The notes under the pieces are model-generated. The model saw nothing but the letters and a program-made list of their open reading frames with translations, was not told the origin of the DNA and searched no databases. Positions 45,634-53,899 of a DNA stretch of 64,000 nucleotides are shown piece by piece (within the stretch, counting starts at the first letter, position 1; every line of letters begins with the position of its first letter). This DNA comes from Paucisalibacillus algeriensis (GTDB lineage Bacteria; Bacillota; Bacilli; Bacillales; Amphibacillaceae), in the NCBI RefSeq assembly GCF_000577245.1, contig NZ_CBYO010000005.1, forward strand, positions 248,001 to 312,000, read 5' to 3'. The position numbers and the translations under genes are program-made.

Positions 45634-46982
45634 TATTTCAAGCGTTTTTCTAATTCTGCCTTCTCTGCTTCGAATCCTGGCTTTCCTAATAATGCAAACA
45701 TATTTTTCTTATATGCTTCTACACCTGGTTGGTTAAATGGATTAACACCTAGTAGGTATCCACTTAATGCACAAGCTTTTTCAAAGAAATAAACAAGATA
45801 ACCAAATGTGTATGCATCAAGTGCAGGTACATCGATGATAAGATTAGGTACGCCCCCATCTGTATGAGCGAGTAGTGTACCTTGGTATGCTTTGTCATTG
45901 ATTTCATGAATGGTTTTATTGGCTAGATAATTAAGGCCGTCTGAATTATTTTCCTCTGCTTCCAGTGTTAATTCTAATTTGGATTGATTTACATGGATGA
46001 CGGTTTCAAACAAGTCACGTCGGCCATCTTGGATGTATTGTCCTAATGAATGAAGGTCAGTAGAAAAGTTAGCCGAAGTGGGATAGATACCTTTTTGATC
46101 TTTTCCTTCACTTTCTCCATATAATTGCTTCCACCACTCAGAGAAATATTGGAGACTAGGCTCATAATTAACAAGCATTTCAATTGTTTTCCCTTTGTTA
46201 TATAGGATATTTCTTACTGCCGCATATTGATAGGCGATATTTTTCTCAAGGTTTGACTCACTGAAATCATTCATTGCATCTAGAGCACCTTGCATCATAT
46301 CATCAATATTAATTCCACTTACTGCAATTGGTAGTAGCCCTACAGCTGTTAATACAGAGAAACGTCCACCGACATCATCTGGAATAACAAATGTTTCATA
46401 GCCAGCCTCATCTGCAACCCCTTTTAGAGCACCTTTAGCTTTATCCGTAGTGGCAAAAATACGTGTTTTAGCTTCTTCTTTTCCATACTTTTCTTCTAAG
46501 TATTTCTTGAAAATACGGAAAGCAATTGCTGGCTCCGTGGTAGTTCCACTCTTTGAAATAATATTGATTGAGAAATCTTTTCCTTCCAATACATCAAATA
46601 ACTCTTTCATGTAAGTTGAGCTCATATGATGCCCTACAAAAATGATTTGTGGAACGTTATGCTGTTCTTTTGATAGCATCTGCTGAAAGGAATGATTTAA
46701 CATTTCTAGTGCTGCCTTAGCTCCTAAATATGATCCACCAATACCAATGACAAGTAGAATATCGGAGTTATTTTTAATTTTTTCAGAAGCAGCCTTAATA
46801 CGACTGTATTCTTCTTTATCATAGTTCTCTGGCAATTCTACCCAACCCAAATAGTCATTTCCAGGTCCGGTTTTATTATGTATAGCATTATGGGCTACTG
46901 TAACGAAATCTGATAGGTTGTCTAGTTCTTCCTTCTTTAGGAAATCTAATGCATGCTGATAGGAAAATTGTATATGCGTCAT
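45633..46982 (-). CDS. pgi: Pgi, glucose-6-phosphate isomerase
   Basis: A 449-residue phosphoglucose isomerase that interconverts glucose-6-phosphate and fructose-6-phosphate. Family signatures: [51 protein letters not shown] and [18 protein letters not shown]. The length is that of Gram-positive Pgi. Start ATG behind AAAAGGAGGACCAT. Same neighbourhood (yugL) as in B. subtilis. It uses the shared terminator with the sigma-like gene. Confidence 0.97.
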   Translation of the reverse strand: MTHIQFSYQHALDFLKKEELDNLSDFVTVAHNAIHNKTGPGNDYLGWVELPENYDKEEYSRIKAASEKIKNNSDILLVIGIGGSYLGAKAALEMLNHSFQQMLSKEQHNVPQIIFVGHHMSSTYMKELFDVLEGKDFSINIISKSGTTTEPAIAFRIFKKYLEEKYGKEEAKTRIFATTDKAKGALKGVADEAGYETFVIPDDVGGRFSVLTAVGLLPIAVSGINIDDMMQGALDAMNDFSESNLEKNIAYQYAAVRNILYNKGKTIEMLVNYEPSLQYFSEWWKQLYGESEGKDQKGIYPTSANFSTDLHSLGQYIQDGRRDLFETVIHVNQSKLELTLEAEENNSDGLNYLANKTIHEINDKAYQGTLLAHTDGGVPNLIIDVPALDAYTFGYLVYFFEKACALSGYLLGVNPFNQPGVEAYKKNMFALLGKPGFEAEKAELEKRLK

Positions 46983-47051
46983 ATGGTCCTCCTTTTAAAA
47001 GTAAAGAAATAAGTTTCTACATTATTGTAATCAATCATACAGTTAAATTAC

Positions 47052-47111
47052 AACAAAGAAGAGGCTTCTCCTATCAATATTAGAGTAAAGCTAATGTTGA
47101 TAGGGGAAGCC
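47052..47111 (-). terminator. Terminator of yugI (minus strand)
   Basis: GGCTTCTCCTATCAA and TTGATAGGGGAAGCC with inner ATTAG/CTAAT make a stem of about 20 bp. The T-rich run TCTTCTTTG is on the minus-strand side. Confidence 0.75.
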
Positions 47112-47124
47112 CCGAACTGGAATA

Positions 47125-47493
47125 TTATTTTTTTAAATCGGATTGTTCAATCCATTCTTCCAGCTTTTCTTTTAATGTGTTAAATCCAGAAGTGCTTTCT
47201 TCTAATTTAACAGATTTCTTTGCTTGAGGTTTTGCTTGTTTTTTAGGTGTTTCTTCAGTTGCACGAATTGATAAAGAAACTTTATTGTTCGCTTCATCTA
47301 CACTTAATACTTTAACTGTAACTTCATCACCTACTGTTAAATGTTCGTTAATATCCTTTACGAAACCATGAGTTACCTCTGAAATATGCACTAAACCTTG
47401 AATCTCATCATTAAGCGCTACAAACGCACCATATGGTTGAATTCCAGTAACTTTTCCAGTAAGAATTTGACCTACTTCTAATTTCTCTGTCAT
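47125..47493 (-). CDS. yugI: YugI, S1-domain RNA-binding protein (general stress protein 13)
   Basis: A 122-residue protein with one S1 (OB-fold) RNA-binding domain at residues 5-75: GQILTGKVTGIQPYGAFVAL, GLVHISEVTHGFV and VKVLSVDEANNKVSLSI. A charged linker (KKQAKPQAKKSVKL) and a short C-terminal helix follow. In B. subtilis YugI (GSP13) associates with ribosomes. Start at 47493, with AGGAGATGTTCAGC properly spaced. It is next to pgi as in B. subtilis. Confidence 0.92.
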   Translation of the reverse strand: MTEKLEVGQILTGKVTGIQPYGAFVALNDEIQGLVHISEVTHGFVKDINEHLTVGDEVTVKVLSVDEANNKVSLSIRATEETPKKQAKPQAKKSVKLEESTSGFNTLKEKLEEWIEQSDLKK

Positions 47494-47572
47494 GCTGAAC
47501 ATCTCCTATACCTTCGTTTCTTTTCACACAATAAATAATTTTACCATACATTTTGGATTGGGGCAAAATATA

Positions 47573-48574
47573 TTAAGGTTTCCATGGTATTGATGTGATT
47601 AATATATCCTCTTTCTGTAACAGAAAATCTTTACTAGGGTTAAGTATCCATCTTTCCTGTCGCAATATACCTAATAATAGGCGATCATCTAATTTTAAGT
47701 TGTATAACACTTCTATAAAAGGCTTTTTTTCAAATTCCTCAGGTAGTTTAAATTGATGAAATTGCTGATCCTTTAATAGGTGGATGACTGTTTCAAATGG
47801 TTTTGCCTTCTCCTTTAACACTTCCTGATAAAGCAGTGCACTCATGAAATCGTTTGGTCTTAGAATGGTACTGGCCCCAGCCCGAACGGCATTGTCAATT
47901 TGTCCTTTGGTCATAATTTCTACAATAATAGGAATATCTTTGTTATTCCCTCTGATAGCAACTACGGTGAGTATGGACTGGTTGTCTGCTTGTTTCTCAC
48001 TTTTATGGTTGTCTGCACTGATAACTACTTTGGATGCTTCTACAATATTTGCCTTTTGTAGAAAATAGTCATCGGTTGGGTCTCCGTGGATAAAATGGAC
48101 AGGGTAGTGCTGATAGGACATCTGGGAAACGGTTTGGTCAATTAAGACAATTTCTGCTTTCGAATCATGCTTTAAGATTCGATCCATTAAATTTCTTGTA
48201 CGTTCATTCCAACCTACTAAAACAATATGGTTGTTCCCCTTATATGCCACTTTTCCTCGCGATAAGTCATTTTCGTGTTGGACGGTTGCAGCTGCAAATT
48301 GTGTGATGTAGAAGGTGAGTAATCCTCCCCCAGTTAGTATTAATATTATCCCCAAGATTCTACCAAGTTTTGTAAGTGGAACATAATCACCGTAACCGAC
48401 TGTTGCACCTGTAACAACTGCCCACCATATACCGTCAAAGATAGTAGGGAATTGTTTCGGTTCAATATAATGGATGATAGTCCCGAATAACATCATGACT
48501 AGTAATATTGTTAAAAATAACCGAATAAGGATTGGGAGTCGGAAATAGATGTGTTTAAATTGCTCAATATTCAT
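47573..48574 (-). CDS. yugO: YugO-like potassium channel with RCK domain
   Basis: A 333-residue two-helix K+ channel. Transmembrane 1 at about 14-36, pore loop with selectivity filter TVGYG (residues 58-62), transmembrane 2 at about 70-95. An RCK domain follows (HIVLVGWNERTRNLMDRIL with a GxxxxxxxL Rossmann start, EIVLIDQ). YugO mediates potassium efflux and biofilm electrical signalling in B. subtilis. The small mstX (mistic) gene that precedes yugO there is not seen here. Start ATG behind TAGGTGAGAAA. Confidence 0.92.
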   Translation of the reverse strand: MNIEQFKHIYFRLPILIRLFLTILLVMMLFGTIIHYIEPKQFPTIFDGIWWAVVTGATVGYGDYVPLTKLGRILGIILILTGGGLLTFYITQFAAATVQHENDLSRGKVAYKGNNHIVLVGWNERTRNLMDRILKHDSKAEIVLIDQTVSQMSYQHYPVHFIHGDPTDDYFLQKANIVEASKVVISADNHKSEKQADNQSILTVVAIRGNNKDIPIIVEIMTKGQIDNAVRAGASTILRPNDFMSALLYQEVLKEKAKPFETVIHLLKDQQFHQFKLPEEFEKKPFIEVLYNLKLDDRLLLGILRQERWILNPSKDFLLQKEDILITSIPWKP

Positions 48575-48686
48575 TTTCTCACCTAATTATTAGTCGTGTT
48601 TAATTAGTATGTACGTTTTTATTAAAACTATTGAAAGTTGATTGTAATTGAGGACACATCAAACTCAGTTCGTTCATAGATATATA

Positions 48687-48720
48687 AAAACCCCTACACC
48701 GTTTTGGTATAGGGGTTTAA
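48687..48720. terminator. Terminator between the thioredoxin-like gene and yugO
   Basis: AAACCCCTACACC and GGTATAGGGGTTT pair across 4 nt; flanked by A and T runs. It serves the minus-strand gene. Confidence 0.8.
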
Positions 48721-48722
48721 AA

Positions 48723-49277
48723 CTAGATGTTTGATAATGTTGTTTTAAGGCTTTGGTATACTTGATTCCAGAACGTTGAATTTGATTTATATTGACCGTA
48801 CATTACTTGGATCATAGCATCAAATTTTTCTTTGTAGTCTTCTGCTTCTTTATCTGGTAGGTCTGCTCTTATTTCATCTACATAATTTTGGACTGGCTCT
48901 GCACGTGGCCCCCATTTAGCAACTTCATTTCCTCTTTCATCGATGAAAATAAAGATGGGGATAGAGCGTGATTTGCCATTTGTTAAATATTGATCCATTA
49001 GTTCTAAGTTTGAATCGCGGAGAATCATGCGAACTTCCATATCGTTTTTCTCAGCCAAGTGAAGTAAAACTGGAGTATTCATCATAGCATCACCACACCA
49101 ATCTTCTGTAATAACAATAACTCGTAAATTCTTATTTCTTAGTTTGGAGAAAAATTCTTCATCCTCAGGTAGGGTGAAAGAATGATAAATATGTAAGAAA
49201 TCTGCTTGATGTTTTTGCATATTATCAATATATTCTTTGCTTGCTATACCTTTAGCAAACCAATCATTCAAAGTCAT
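48723..49277 (-). CDS. Thioredoxin-family protein, single-Cys active site
   Basis: A 184-residue thioredoxin-fold protein. The active site is TEDWCGDAMMN, where the second Cys of CxxC is replaced (CGDA), so it cannot act as a normal dithiol reductase. The cis-Pro loop is SIPIFIFIDERG. The N-terminal (MTLNDWFAKGIASKEYI) and C-terminal helices extend it beyond thioredoxin. It is a common bacillar protein of unknown function. Start at 49277 chosen with AAGGAGGAGTTAA upstream; the longer reading is unsupported. Confidence 0.85.
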   Translation of the reverse strand: MTLNDWFAKGIASKEYIDNMQKHQADFLHIYHSFTLPEDEEFFSKLRNKNLRVIVITEDWCGDAMMNTPVLLHLAEKNDMEVRMILRDSNLELMDQYLTNGKSRSIPIFIFIDERGNEVAKWGPRAEPVQNYVDEIRADLPDKEAEDYKEKFDAMIQVMYGQYKSNSTFWNQVYQSLKTTLSNI

Positions 49278-49408
49278 GTTAACTCCTCCTTGTAATATTA
49301 ATTTGATTGTAATCATTATTTTAAATTGGGTAAATAAAAGTGCTTGATCCGGATAAATTTGATATGATAAAAACAATGAATCTGAAAAATTAGAAGGAGT
49401 TGCCGGGA

Positions 49409-50464
49409 TTGGAAAAAACAAATCGAGATTTTTTATTAGAATTACTTAGAACTCCATCGCCTTCAAGTGATGAGGTAGCAATTCAACGGAAAATGCGTGA
49501 TTATTATAAAGGCTTTGCAGATGAAGTTTTAACAGATAATGTTGGTAATGTTATTGGTGTTCTAAATCCGGAAGCAGAATTTAAAGTATTATTAGCCGGA
49601 CATTGTGATGAAATTGCACTTGTAATAAATCGAATTGATGAATATGGATTTTTACATTTTGATAAAATGGGTGGAATCAACCCAAAAGCTGCAGTTGGTA
49701 TGAAAACTAATGTGCTAGGTTTTGGAAAAACAATTACAGGAGTAATTGGTGTTAATGCACAGCATCATGGTGGATTGAAAAATGATTTTGACCTGGAGGA
49801 CTTATTTATTGATTGTGGCTTTAAGACGAAAGGGGAAGCTGAACAATTTGTCCAAATTGGTGATCTAGTTGTCTATAAAACAGAACCGGAAATCTTAATG
49901 GATCGTTATGTTTCTGGTAGAGGATTGGATAACCGAACAGGAGCGTTTATTGTTGCCGAAGTTCTTCGCCAATTAAAGAAAAAAGGTTGCACAGTAGGTG
50001 TTTATGCAGCTAGTACTGTAAACGAAGAAACCAACATGGGGGGAGCATATTTTGCTGCAGCAGGAATAGAACCAACCATGGCAATTGCTTGTGATGTAAC
50101 ATTTGCTACGGATTACCCTGGAGTAAACAAGAATAAGCATGGTGATGTGCGTTTAGAAAAAGGACCAGTCTTAGCTAAAGGTGCTCCTATTAATCGTAAA
50201 ATAAATGATTTATTAGAGAAGACTGCAAAAAAATTACAAATGGACGTTCAATATGAACTAACTCCAAGACATACTGGAACAGATGCAGATAAGATGCGTT
50301 ACACAGGTCGTGGTGTGCCAGTCTCTCTTGTATCCTTGCCACTACGCTACATGCATTCGCCAGTAGAAACAGCAAGTTTTGTTGATATCGATCAAGAAAT
50401 TGAATTATTGGTTGAAATGATAAGTGGATTAACTGGGGAAGAGAGTTTGAATCCGTTAGATTGA
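49409..50464 (+). CDS. M42-family metallo-aminopeptidase
   Basis: A 351-residue peptidase of the M42 (glutamyl aminopeptidase/endoglucanase-named) family. Two-metal ligands are visible: His in AGHCDEIAL, Asp in GRGLDNRTGAF, the catalytic Glu pair in TVNEETNMGG, Asp in AIACDVTF and His in RYMHSPVE. It removes N-terminal residues from peptides in the cytoplasm. TTG at 49409 fits the AAGGAG site; TTG at 49400 abuts it. Paralogues in B. subtilis are YsdC, YtoP and YhfE, and I cannot say which is the orthologue. Confidence 0.92.
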   Translation: MEKTNRDFLLELLRTPSPSSDEVAIQRKMRDYYKGFADEVLTDNVGNVIGVLNPEAEFKVLLAGHCDEIALVINRIDEYGFLHFDKMGGINPKAAVGMKTNVLGFGKTITGVIGVNAQHHGGLKNDFDLEDLFIDCGFKTKGEAEQFVQIGDLVVYKTEPEILMDRYVSGRGLDNRTGAFIVAEVLRQLKKKGCTVGVYAASTVNEETNMGGAYFAAAGIEPTMAIACDVTFATDYPGVNKNKHGDVRLEKGPVLAKGAPINRKINDLLEKTAKKLQMDVQYELTPRHTGTDADKMRYTGRGVPVSLVSLPLRYMHSPVETASFVDIDQEIELLVEMISGLTGEESLNPLD

Positions 50465-50631
50465 TATAGTTTCATAAGAAAAGATGACAAGGCATAGCTC
50501 TGTTACCTTTTTACTTGAATATCATGTTTGTTTTATTTACTGTATTTGGAGTTTTTTTCTGGTGCAATGTATTCCCCAGACTCTATTTAACAGCCGCATA
50601 AGACATAATTTTAGTGTTTACAACCTACAAA

Positions 50632-50660
50632 AAGCCACTCCAGTTTAGGAGTGTTTTTTT
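50632..50660 (+). terminator. Terminator
   Basis: CACTCC, 6 nt, GGAGTG, then seven T. It lies 170 bp after the M42 gene; the stretch between has no gene. Confidence 0.65.
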
Positions 50661-50680
50661 ATGTCTAAATTAGGAAGCAG

Positions 50681-50794
50681 ATGATGACTTTACAAGAAAT
50701 AACATACTTAATTACAGTGATTTCATTTTTAGGTGGAATCGCTATTTTTTTGTTAAAACAAATTGTTATTTTTGCCATTACAGAAATCGATTGA
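50681..50794 (+). CDS. Small single-helix membrane protein, phage holin-like
   Basis: A 37-residue frame: MMTLQEITYLI, hydrophobic helix (TVISFLGGIAIFLLKQIVIFAI), end TEID. TAGGAAGCAG precedes it. Small hydrophobic proteins like this occur just before endolysin genes in phage lysis cassettes (XhlA or holin associates), and an endolysin lies 300 bp downstream. It could be such a gene or a fragment of one. I do not recognise a specific family. Confidence 0.45.
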   Translation: MMTLQEITYLITVISFLGGIAIFLLKQIVIFAITEID

Positions 50795-50821
50795 TTTACT
50801 TAATAAAACCTAAAGGGATTT

Positions 50822-51071
50822 TTGACAAGTACAGACAAAGAATTAGAGCTACATGAAAAGGATATTGCTTTTCTGAAGTTAAAAACCACCACTTGTTCTT
50901 GCTAGTGTTTGGAACGCTCTTAATACCTGACAACTAAGGGATTAAGTGACAGCGTTCAAGTGAGAACTTTAAAAAAACAAGAGAAAATGTTTAGTAAAAA
51001 ATAGTAGACAAATGATTGGATTGTCTGCTGCAGGGTTATTTGACCAAACCAAAATTGTTAACAAGAAATAA
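50822..51071 (+). pseudogene. Fragments of lysis-cassette genes (holin-like)
   Basis: A 27-codon frame from TTG 50822 (LTSTDKELELHEKDIAFLKLK) looks like the coiled charged start of an XhlA-type protein. It stops early. A second fragment at 51012-51071 reads [19 protein letters not shown], similar in style to holin C-termini that read GLFDPTT. Between them is an inverted repeat, GAACGCT at 50912 with AGCGTTC at 50951. Identification is by context; each piece is too short for certainty. Confidence 0.35.
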
Positions 51072-51093
51072 AATAAATCAGGAGGTGGCTAGT

Positions 51094-51933
51094 ATGCCAT
51101 TTGAAAAATTAGGATACCACATTACAAGTCCATACGGGTATCGGACGGATCCATTTACTAGAGAAAAAAATACTTTTCACGACGGAATTGACTTAGTTAA
51201 AAGTCACAAAGCACCTATAGGAGCATTTGTCGGTGGGGTAGTATTATACGCTGGGAATGGTGTCTCTGGAACAGGGGTCGGGGGCTACGGGAATGTAGTT
51301 GTTATTCAGGACAAAAACAATCGTGCCCATGTTTATGCGCACTTGGATAGTGTGGCTGTACAAAGAGGACAGGCTGTTGGGCAAGGCGATATTATTGGTA
51401 GACAAGGTGCAACGGGTGTACGCGTAACTGGATCACACTTGCATTATGAGGTCCGTAAGAAATCAAGTCCATCTTTAGGGTGGGTAAACGATCCGCAAGC
51501 AAGAACTCTGGAACCTACTAAATATTTGAATGATTATTATGCTGCAGAGAATACTAACGTTTATGTGGTCCGTACTGGCGATACACTTAGTCAAATTGCA
51601 AAGGCTCACAATACTACAGTTGCAATTTTGGTACAGCTTAATGGAATTAAAAATCCCAACTTGATTATTCCAGGGCAAAAGATTAAGTTGCCTGGTGGGA
51701 AGAAAACACAGACTCTTTATCTACCTAAATCGGAATCTAGTTGGAGAGTTTATCCGACAAATGTTGCCCCGGTAATAGGTAATGAAAAAGGTTTCTTAAA
51801 CCCTAAGAAATTTGGTGGATTGCAATATGAAGTACTTGGTAAACCGCAAGCTCATGTTGTTACGATTCAAACTCAAGATTTTGGCAGAGTAAATATCTAT
51901 GTGCATCCTTCAACCGGGGCTGTAATTAAATAA
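51094..51933 (+). CDS. Phage-type endolysin: M23 peptidase + LysM + C-terminal binding domain
   Basis: A 279-residue protein without signal peptide. Residues 1-125 are an M23 endopeptidase with His29/Asp33 (FHDGIDL), His83 (YAHLD) and the HLH at 115-117. A LysM domain fills 156-200 ([27 protein letters not shown]). The C-terminal 70 residues ([21 protein letters not shown], then [13 protein letters not shown]) resemble a module found on phage amidases. Lack of a signal peptide fits a holin-dependent endolysin. ATG behind AGGAGGTGGCTAGT. No other phage genes are nearby, so it is a relic or domesticated lysin. Confidence 0.85.
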   Translation: MPFEKLGYHITSPYGYRTDPFTREKNTFHDGIDLVKSHKAPIGAFVGGVVLYAGNGVSGTGVGGYGNVVVIQDKNNRAHVYAHLDSVAVQRGQAVGQGDIIGRQGATGVRVTGSHLHYEVRKKSSPSLGWVNDPQARTLEPTKYLNDYYAAENTNVYVVRTGDTLSQIAKAHNTTVAILVQLNGIKNPNLIIPGQKIKLPGGKKTQTLYLPKSESSWRVYPTNVAPVIGNEKGFLNPKKFGGLQYEVLGKPQAHVVTIQTQDFGRVNIYVHPSTGAVIK

Positions 51934-52330
51934 ACAAAAAATAAGCAGACACAGCTTATTATAGTAACTAGAATTTATTATTAAAGTCTTCTTGCGGAAA
52001 CAGGAGGTCTTAATAAAATATTGGTGGTTGTTGTTGTTCATTATTATAGTAGCAACTATAATTTTAATTGGAAAGTGATTAACTTTTAATACAAAAATCG
52101 TAGTATTCAAACCAAAAAAGTTTACAATAATTATTTCTTGTAACCCATTCTTTCCACCATCAATTGACATGCTATGTTGAGATTCATCAATAAATCCATA
52201 ATTCTTTAATCTACAGTGCCATCAATGACCGATTGATCTACACCAGGTTTATTAATTGAACCTACAATGACCAATTGACTTTTCTCTCGAGCAGAGAGCT
52301 AACAATTCAAATAGTATTTTATAATATAGT
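51934..52330. other. Non-coding stretch
   Basis: AT-rich DNA with no gene I can support. AATAAGC and GCTTATT at 51941-51963 form a small hairpin after the endolysin. CTCTCGAGCAGAGAG at 52284 is a short palindrome. A minus-strand frame at 51910-52170 has no family features. Confidence 0.5.
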
Positions 52331-52373
52331 GTTGACTAGTTGTTGACGAATTGTTGACGAAACTCGTCAACAA
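52331..52373. repeat. Three GTTGAC repeats at 11-bp spacing plus a palindrome
   Basis: GTTGAC starts at 52331, 52342 and 52353, exactly 11 bp apart. Copies 2 and 3 share TTGTTGACGA. Copy 3 then forms a perfect 10-bp inverted repeat with TCGTCAACAA at 52364 over a 3-nt gap. Even helical spacing is typical of arrays bound by a protein on one DNA face. It lies about 55 bp before the ribU riboswitch promoter. Confidence 0.7.
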
Positions 52374-52427
52374 CAATCAAAATTAAACGGAAAAAAACCT
52401 CAAGCGAAATTATTCAATCCTAAGATA

Positions 52428-52456
52428 TTGCCAATATAGTAGAATTGAGTTAAGAT
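52428..52456 (+). promoter_or_regulatory. Promoter of the FMN riboswitch-ribU transcript
   Basis: TTGCCA at 52428 and TAAGAT at 52451 with a 17-bp spacer, 25 bp before the riboswitch. Confidence 0.6.
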
Positions 52457-52480
52457 AAAAATACAATAACATATCGATTC

Positions 52481-52717
52481 CATCTTCGGGGCAGGGTGCA
52501 ATTCCCGACCGACGGTAATGAACGAAGGTTCAAAGTCCGTGAGCTGTTTGAACATCATCAAACGGTTGACCTGGTGCAAGTCCAGGACCGACAGTTAAAG
52601 TCTGGATGGGAGAAGATGTCGAGCCGTACATTGGTACATTTATATATGTACCTTTATTTCCTATGATGATTATATACCCTAAAGCCCCGGTTAGGTCTGG
52701 CTTTAGGGTTTTTATTT
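52481..52717 (+). ncRNA. FMN (RFN) riboswitch with terminator
   Basis: RFN blocks are in order: CTTCGGGGCAGGGTGCAATT, CCCGACCGACGGTAAT, AAGTCCGTGAGC, GACCTGGTGCAAGTCCAGG, CCGACAGTTAAAGTCTGGATG and GGGAGAAGATG. The aptamer ends near 52620. A terminator follows at 52677-52717 (CCCTAAAGCC with GGCTTTAGGG, then TTTTTATTTTT). FMN should stop transcription of ribU. Confidence 0.97.
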
Positions 52718-52812
52718 TTGGCAGAAAGGAAAGTATAACTTTCTTTCCAGCCTGCATAAGAAAAACTAACACATTCGCTAAATGACGAGCGAATGCAAGT
52801 TTTTCTAAGGAA
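52718..52812. repeat. Intergenic hairpin repeat, copy A
   Basis: GGAAAGTATAACTTTCTTTCC makes a first hairpin, then CCTGCATAAG, then AAAAACTAACACATTCGC and GCGAATGCAAGTTTTT make a second with loop TAAATGAC. Copy B is at 58945 and a short copy at 25774. It lies between the riboswitch terminator and ribU. Confidence 0.75.
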
Positions 52813-52868
52813 TAGGCTTTCCTTCATCACGAGATGTGAATCGATAACAAGATGAAGGAGGAATGATG

Positions 52869-53444
52869 ATGCAAACAAAATCATCGAATTTAACAAGACT
52901 TATTATTTTATCCTTATTAGGAGCGGTATCGTTATTATTATTTTTTATAAACTTTCCACTCCCGTTATTACCAAGTTATCTAAAGATTGACTTTAGTGAT
53001 GTTCCTGCCATTATGGCAGCACTTATTTTTTCGCCAGTAGCAGGTATCGTTGTAGTAGCAATTAAAAATGTTTTATATTTAGCTATCGGTGGTGGAGATA
53101 TTGTTGGGGTTACAGCAAACTTCTTAGCGGGAGCTTTACTTGTATTACCAATAGGGATCCTTTACCATAAATATAAGAGTGTTAAGAGTATTGTTTCTGG
53201 TCTAGTTACTGGGACAATCATTATGGCGATTGGTTTAGGAGTATTCAATTACTTCATTTTATTGCCTGTTTATGGATTAATGATGGGATGGGGCGACATG
53301 ACCCATTCTGTAAAGTTAAGCCTAGTTTGGGTTGGTATTCTACCATTTAATATCATTAAAGGAATTATTGTAGGTCTTCTTTTTGTACCAACCTTTATTA
53401 AAATGCGTCGCTGGATTGAACAGCAACAAGCTAAATTTGCATAA
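52869..53444 (+). CDS. ribU: RibU, riboflavin transporter (ECF S component)
   Basis: A 191-residue membrane protein with six hydrophobic segments. The S-component motif LKIDFSDVPAIMAAL is that of RibU. It binds riboflavin and works with the shared ECF energising module (EcfA, EcfA', EcfT), encoded elsewhere. The FMN riboswitch upstream confirms the substrate. Three ATG codons lie in a row; the third at 52869 has the best spacing to AAGGAGG. Previously called YpaA in B. subtilis. Confidence 0.95.
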   Translation: MQTKSSNLTRLIILSLLGAVSLLLFFINFPLPLLPSYLKIDFSDVPAIMAALIFSPVAGIVVVAIKNVLYLAIGGGDIVGVTANFLAGALLVLPIGILYHKYKSVKSIVSGLVTGTIIMAIGLGVFNYFILLPVYGLMMGWGDMTHSVKLSLVWVGILPFNIIKGIIVGLLFVPTFIKMRRWIEQQQAKFA

Positions 53445-53451
53445 AACTCAT

Positions 53452-53490
53452 AAAAAAAAGCTAATCCAGTTGTTTGGATTAGCTTTTTTT
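53452..53490. terminator. Bidirectional terminator between ribU and menI
   Basis: AAAAAAAGCTAATCCA and TGGATTAGCTTTTTTT pair across a short loop. Confidence 0.9.
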
Positions 53491-53865
53491 CGGTACTACT
53501 GCAACGGTACATCTTGAAATACAGATTAAGTTTTCCTCTTCGTCTACAATATTAATCTCCCATACCATCGATGATTTTCCAACATGGATAGGCTTTGCTT
53601 TTGCTGTAACTACACCGTCTTTTTTACTTTTAATATGGTTTGCATTAATTTCAATACCAAATACATGGAATTTATCCAAGTCAACATGTAGACAAGCACC
53701 GACACTTGCAGCAGATTCGGCAAGGGCTACACTAGCACCCCCATGAAGATAGCCTAAAGGCTGGTGTGTGCGCTTATCCACAGGCATTGACATAATAACA
53801 AGGTCTTTTTCCAGTGAAACTGTTTCAATTCCAAGTGACTCCAATAAAGAATTTTTCGATTCCAT
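53479..53865 (-). CDS. menI: DHNA-CoA thioesterase-like hotdog protein (MenI/YuxO)
   Basis: A 128-residue PaaI-type hotdog thioesterase. The conserved HGGASVALAESAASVGA has the catalytic Glu. It is expected to hydrolyse 1,4-dihydroxy-2-naphthoyl-CoA to DHNA in menaquinone synthesis. The role is inferred from its position next to menA and the men cluster; it could also act on other aromatic acyl-CoAs. Start ATG behind TTAGGGGGAGTTTAG. The gene reads away from menFDHBE. Confidence 0.82.
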   Translation of the reverse strand: MESKNSLLESLGIETVSLEKDLVIMSMPVDKRTHQPLGYLHGGASVALAESAASVGACLHVDLDKFHVFGIEINANHIKSKKDGVVTAKAKPIHVGKSSMVWEINIVDEEENLICISRCTVAVVPKKS

Positions 53866-53899
53866 CTAAACTCCCCCTAATAAGTGATTTTAGTAGTTC

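Noticed and set aside
51910-52170. Minus-strand frame of 86 codons (MSIDGGKNGLQ start)
   Set aside because: It overlaps the end of the endolysin, shows no family features and has no convincing ribosome site.
52331-52373. CRISPR or rho-independent terminator
   Set aside because: Repeats are 6-10 bp and only 11 bp apart, and the palindrome is not followed by a T run on either strand.
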